NCBI GenBank assembly: GCA_035295845.1
Contig: DATGIF010000019.1
Location: forward strand, 62,001-126,000
Origin: Palsa-892 sp035295845
Lineage (GTDB): Bacteria; Pseudomonadota; Alphaproteobacteria; Rhizobiales; Xanthobacteraceae
Direction of reading: 5' to 3'
Length of the DNA stretch: 64,000 nucleotides
The translations under genes were made by a program, and so were the position numbers. This document shows positions 61,993 through 64,000 of this stretch, in pieces. Numbering within the stretch: the first letter of the stretch is position 1; the number at the start of each line of letters is the position of its first letter. Under the pieces are notes generated by a model. It made no database searches. It was not told the DNA's origin and saw nothing but the letters and a program-made list of their open reading frames with translations.

Positions 61993-62444
61993 TGAACGAT
62001 CGCATCGAAAAGTCCATCGAGCTCAAGGCGCCGGTTTCCCGCGTCTGGAAGGCGCTCACCGATCATCGCGAATTCGGCGCCTGGTTCCGCGTCAAACTCG
62101 ACGGGCCGTTCGTGCCCGGCCAGGTTTCGCGCGGGCACATCACCTATCCCGGCTATGAGCAATACAAATGGGAGGCGGTGGTGCAGAAAATGGAACCGGA
62201 GCGCTATTTCTCCTTCACCTGGCATCCTTACGCGATCGACCTGAACCGCGATTACTCCAAGGAGTCCTCGACCTTGATCGAGTTCACGCTGGAAAAGACC
62301 GCGACGGGAACGCTCCTTCGCTTGGTCGAAACGGGCTTCGACAAGATTCCGGCGGATCGCCGCGCCGAAGCGTTCCGCATGAACGAGCAAGGGTGGGGAA
62401 TGCAAATGCAAAACATCGCCAATCATCTCGACCATGCGGCATAG
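61992..62444 (+). CDS. SRPBCC/AHSA1-like domain protein
   Basis: Small ligand-binding-fold protein of 150 residues (START-like helix-grip): DRIEKSIELKAPVSRVWKAL, DHREFGAWFRVKLDGPFVPG, SFTWHPYAIDLNRDYS, and the C-terminal helix MNEQGWGMQMQNIANHL. Cytoplasmic; the ligand is unknown. The start overlaps the operator palindrome, and the last 11 bp overlap the ArsR gene, so the two form one regulated unit. Confidence 0.9.
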   Translation: MNDRIEKSIELKAPVSRVWKALTDHREFGAWFRVKLDGPFVPGQVSRGHITYPGYEQYKWEAVVQKMEPERYFSFTWHPYAIDLNRDYSKESSTLIEFTLEKTATGTLLRLVETGFDKIPADRRAEAFRMNEQGWGMQMQNIANHLDHAA

Positions 62445-62769
62445 CGAGCTTCGCGCGCTGAAGACGCGCGCATCGGTCTTCGCCGCGCTCGGCGACGAGA
62501 CGCGGCTCTCCATTCTCGCGAAGCTCGGCCGCGGCGAGCGGCAGTCGATCGCGCGGCTCACCGCCGGCACGCGCCTCACGCGGCAGGCGGTGACGAAGCA
62601 TCTTCGCGTGCTGGCCCATGCCGGCGTCGTGCGCAGCGTTCGCGCGGGGCGCGAGAGCCTGTTCGAGCTGGAGCCGCGGCCGCTCGAGGAGCTGCGCGAT
62701 TTTCTCGATCAGGTCTCGAGGCAATGGGACGTGGCGCTCGCGCGATTGAAAGCGCACGTCGAGGATTAG
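62434..62769 (+). CDS. ArsR-family transcriptional regulator
   Basis: Winged-helix repressor of 111 residues. The fold is evident: ASVFAALGDETRLSILAKLG, SIARLTAGTRLTRQAVTKHL (recognition helix) and VLAHAGVVRSVRAGRESLFE (wing). There is no ELCVCDL metal-binding motif, so it is the non-metal SRPBCC-associated type. It likely represses itself and the upstream SRPBCC gene by binding the palindrome at 61971. Confidence 0.93.
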   Translation: MRHSELRALKTRASVFAALGDETRLSILAKLGRGERQSIARLTAGTRLTRQAVTKHLRVLAHAGVVRSVRAGRESLFELEPRPLEELRDFLDQVSRQWDVALARLKAHVED

Positions 62770-62774
62770 CGTAT

Positions 62775-63524
62775 TTAGGCGTCAGCCCGCTGCCAGCCGT
62801 CGGGCGAAAGCCGCTCCTGCGGCAGGAAGCGGCGCTTGTAATCCATCTTCGGCGAACCCTTGACCCAATAACCGAGATAGACGTGCGGCAGCCCGAGCCG
62901 CTGCGCGCGCGCGATGTGGTCGAGGATGAGATACGTTCCGAGCGAGCGGCCGCGGATTTCCGGATCGTAGAACGAGTAAACCATGGAGAGCCCGTCGGCG
63001 AGCACGTCGGTGAGCGCGACCGCGAGCAACGGCCCGTCGCCGCGGCCGGTCAGGGTCGAGTCGGGCCCGCGACGACGATATTCGATGAGCTTTGTATGCA
63101 CGTGGCTGTCCTCGACCATCATCGAATAGTCGAGCACCGTCATGTCGACCATGCCGCCATCGGCGTGGCGCGCGTCGAGATAGGCGCGGAAGAGCGAATA
63201 TTGCTCGGCCGTCGGGCCCGGCGTGCGGGCGTGGCCGATGAGGTCCTCGTTCAACGCGCTCACGCGGCGGAAGGCGCGGGAAGGCTGAAATTCCTGCGCG
63301 AGCACCCGCACGGAAACGCAGGCGCGGCAGGCCTCGCAGGCCGGACGGTAGGCGATCGATTGCGAGCGGCGGAAGCCGCCTTGCGTCAGAATGTCGTTGA
63401 TTTCGCCCGCGCGCTCGCCGACGAGGTGGGTGAACACCTTGCGCTCCTGCTTGCCCGGCAAATACGGGCAGGCGGAAGGGCTCGTCAGAAAAAATTGCGG
63501 GGTGTCGCGCGGTTGCTGGGTCAC
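62775..63524 (-). CDS. bpt: Aspartate/glutamate leucyltransferase (arginyltransferase family, Bpt)
   Basis: Adds leucine from Leu-tRNA to N-terminal Asp or Glu of proteins, marking them for ClpAP. The 249 residues contain the Cys-rich N-terminal motif ACEACRACVSVRV and the catalytic core SMVYSFYDPEIRGRSLGTYL and YLGYWVKGSPKMDYK. The start is GTG at 63524. Its stop is 6 bp from the end of the convergent ArsR gene. An RDD gene precedes it, a common arrangement. Confidence 0.95.
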   Translation of the reverse strand: MTQQPRDTPQFFLTSPSACPYLPGKQERKVFTHLVGERAGEINDILTQGGFRRSQSIAYRPACEACRACVSVRVLAQEFQPSRAFRRVSALNEDLIGHARTPGPTAEQYSLFRAYLDARHADGGMVDMTVLDYSMMVEDSHVHTKLIEYRRRGPDSTLTGRGDGPLLAVALTDVLADGLSMVYSFYDPEIRGRSLGTYLILDHIARAQRLGLPHVYLGYWVKGSPKMDYKRRFLPQERLSPDGWQRADA

Positions 63525-63616
63525 GGTCGTTCAACGCCCGGCGGATAAAACCAGATTCTCTATCCCAAGCATTGCGCGCAATTTTGTGTTCGTCAAAGGC
63601 GAATCTAAGTCGATCG

Positions 63617-64000
63617 CTAAACTTTTCCAGGCCGCCTCAGTGCTGCGGCGCGGGAAGCGTTGTTGATCATCACCGTGCCCGTTAAAAAGTCATGCAAGAG
63701 CCGGTGCTGGCGATTGACGAGGCCGACCAGCAGAACAAACGGCGACAATGCGCTCACCGAAACCCAGAAAAAGATCGCATGCACGGCGCCGAGCAGAAAA
63801 TACATCCGGCCGCCGTACCAGGTGCGCAATTCCAGTTCCATCACGCGCATTCCGAGCGTCGCCGATTGCGGCGCCGCGAGGGTGAGCCCGACATAGAGAA
63901 TCGCCCAGATCACGAACACGGGCGACAGCGTCCAGAACAGGAACCAGCCGAGCCCGAACGTGACGAGGCCGAAAATGAAAATAAACAGCGCCAGGAGAAT
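63617..64000 (-). CDS. RDD-family membrane protein, start outside the window
   Basis: The last ~127 residues of an RDD protein. From the window edge: LLALFIFIFGLVTFGLGWFL, VFVIWAILYVGLTLAAPQSA, TLGMRVMELELRTWYGG, the central segment FFWVSVSALSPFVLLVGLV and the family's basic-acidic motif RQHRLLHDFLTGT. Two to three TM helices are in view. Function is unknown; RDD proteins are often linked to ion or osmotic homeostasis. It is immediately upstream of bpt in the same direction, 92 bp away. Confidence 0.88.
   Translation of the reverse strand: MLLALFIFIFGLVTFGLGWFLFWTLSPVFVIWAILYVGLTLAAPQSATLGMRVMELELRTWYGGRMYFLLGAVHAIFFWVSVSALSPFVLLVGLVNRQHRLLHDFLTGTVMINNASRAAALRRPGKV

Noticed and set aside
1..64000. 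CRISPR arrays, transposases, phage genes
   Set aside because: No regular spaced repeats, transposase motifs or phage structural genes were found.

Overview
The window is GC-rich chromosomal DNA from an alphaproteobacterium. The evidence is the gene order lytic transglycosylase / dapA-smpB, rpoZ-rsh-pdxJ-acpS-lepB-rnc-era-recO-parC, a single long RelA/SpoT homologue, a Bradyrhizobium-type porin, ate/bpt beside an RDD protein, and a PP2C-kinase fusion. I infer the Hyphomicrobiales (Bradyrhizobium/Rhodopseudomonas/Pseudolabrys neighbourhood). I cannot name a species. No plasmid, phage or CRISPR genes are visible. The content is mostly housekeeping, with several small accessory insertions.

Layout. 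0-2.7 kb (minus): a pyrB with a fused PyrI-type zinc domain, plsY, and a dprA broken by an internal deletion. 2.8-8.2 kb: aidB, two small Tyr-rich secreted proteins sharing the same terminator hairpin, an AEC permease with ruvX, and a kelch-like gene overlapping a 57-residue ORF. 8.2-14.3 kb: a UPF0173 hydrolase, a DHA2 exporter, a phosphatase/kinase fusion, and amtB behind a sigma-54 type promoter. 14.4-18.6 kb: gatC-gatA and gatB, separated by three tiny genes. 18.7-25.5 kb: a DUF6869-like protein, a GT39-type membrane glycosyltransferase, two glutathione transferases, a cytochrome c, a Sel1-like protein and an MDR oxidoreductase. 25.56 kb: tRNA-Ser(GCU), followed directly by a truncated and frameshifted glycosyltransferase remnant. 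26.5-37 kb: a flavoprotein, then two paralogous TPR-methyltransferases on either side of a porin and an alpha/beta hydrolase; the first paralogue is bracketed by two copies of a palindromic intergenic repeat. 37-43.6 kb: lytic transglycosylase, dapA, smpB, VOC protein, peroxiredoxin, type-5 UDG, NYN protein, rpoZ. 43.8-52.7 kb: the core run rsh to parC, with many 4-base ATGA overlaps. 52.7-64 kb: small exported proteins, an AlgI/AlgJ-like polysaccharide acetylation pair, an 8-TM repeat protein, a 2-hydroxyacid dehydrogenase, mntH behind a Mur-like box and followed by an OprB-type porin, an SRPBCC/ArsR pair with a perfect palindromic operator, bpt, and a partial RDD protein.

How the genes fit together. 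The clearest functional units are: GatCAB amidotransferase for charging tRNA-Gln/Asn; the stringent response, lipid and RNA-processing operon; a nitrogen-responsive ammonium transporter; a likely outer/inner-membrane manganese uptake pair (OprB-like porin plus MntH); and a self-regulated ArsR/SRPBCC module. No single large new system is evident. The best candidates for new biology are the paired TPR-methyltransferases with their flanking repeats, the kelch/small-ORF pair, the PyrB-zinc-domain fusion at a locus lacking pyrC, and the mntH-porin unit.
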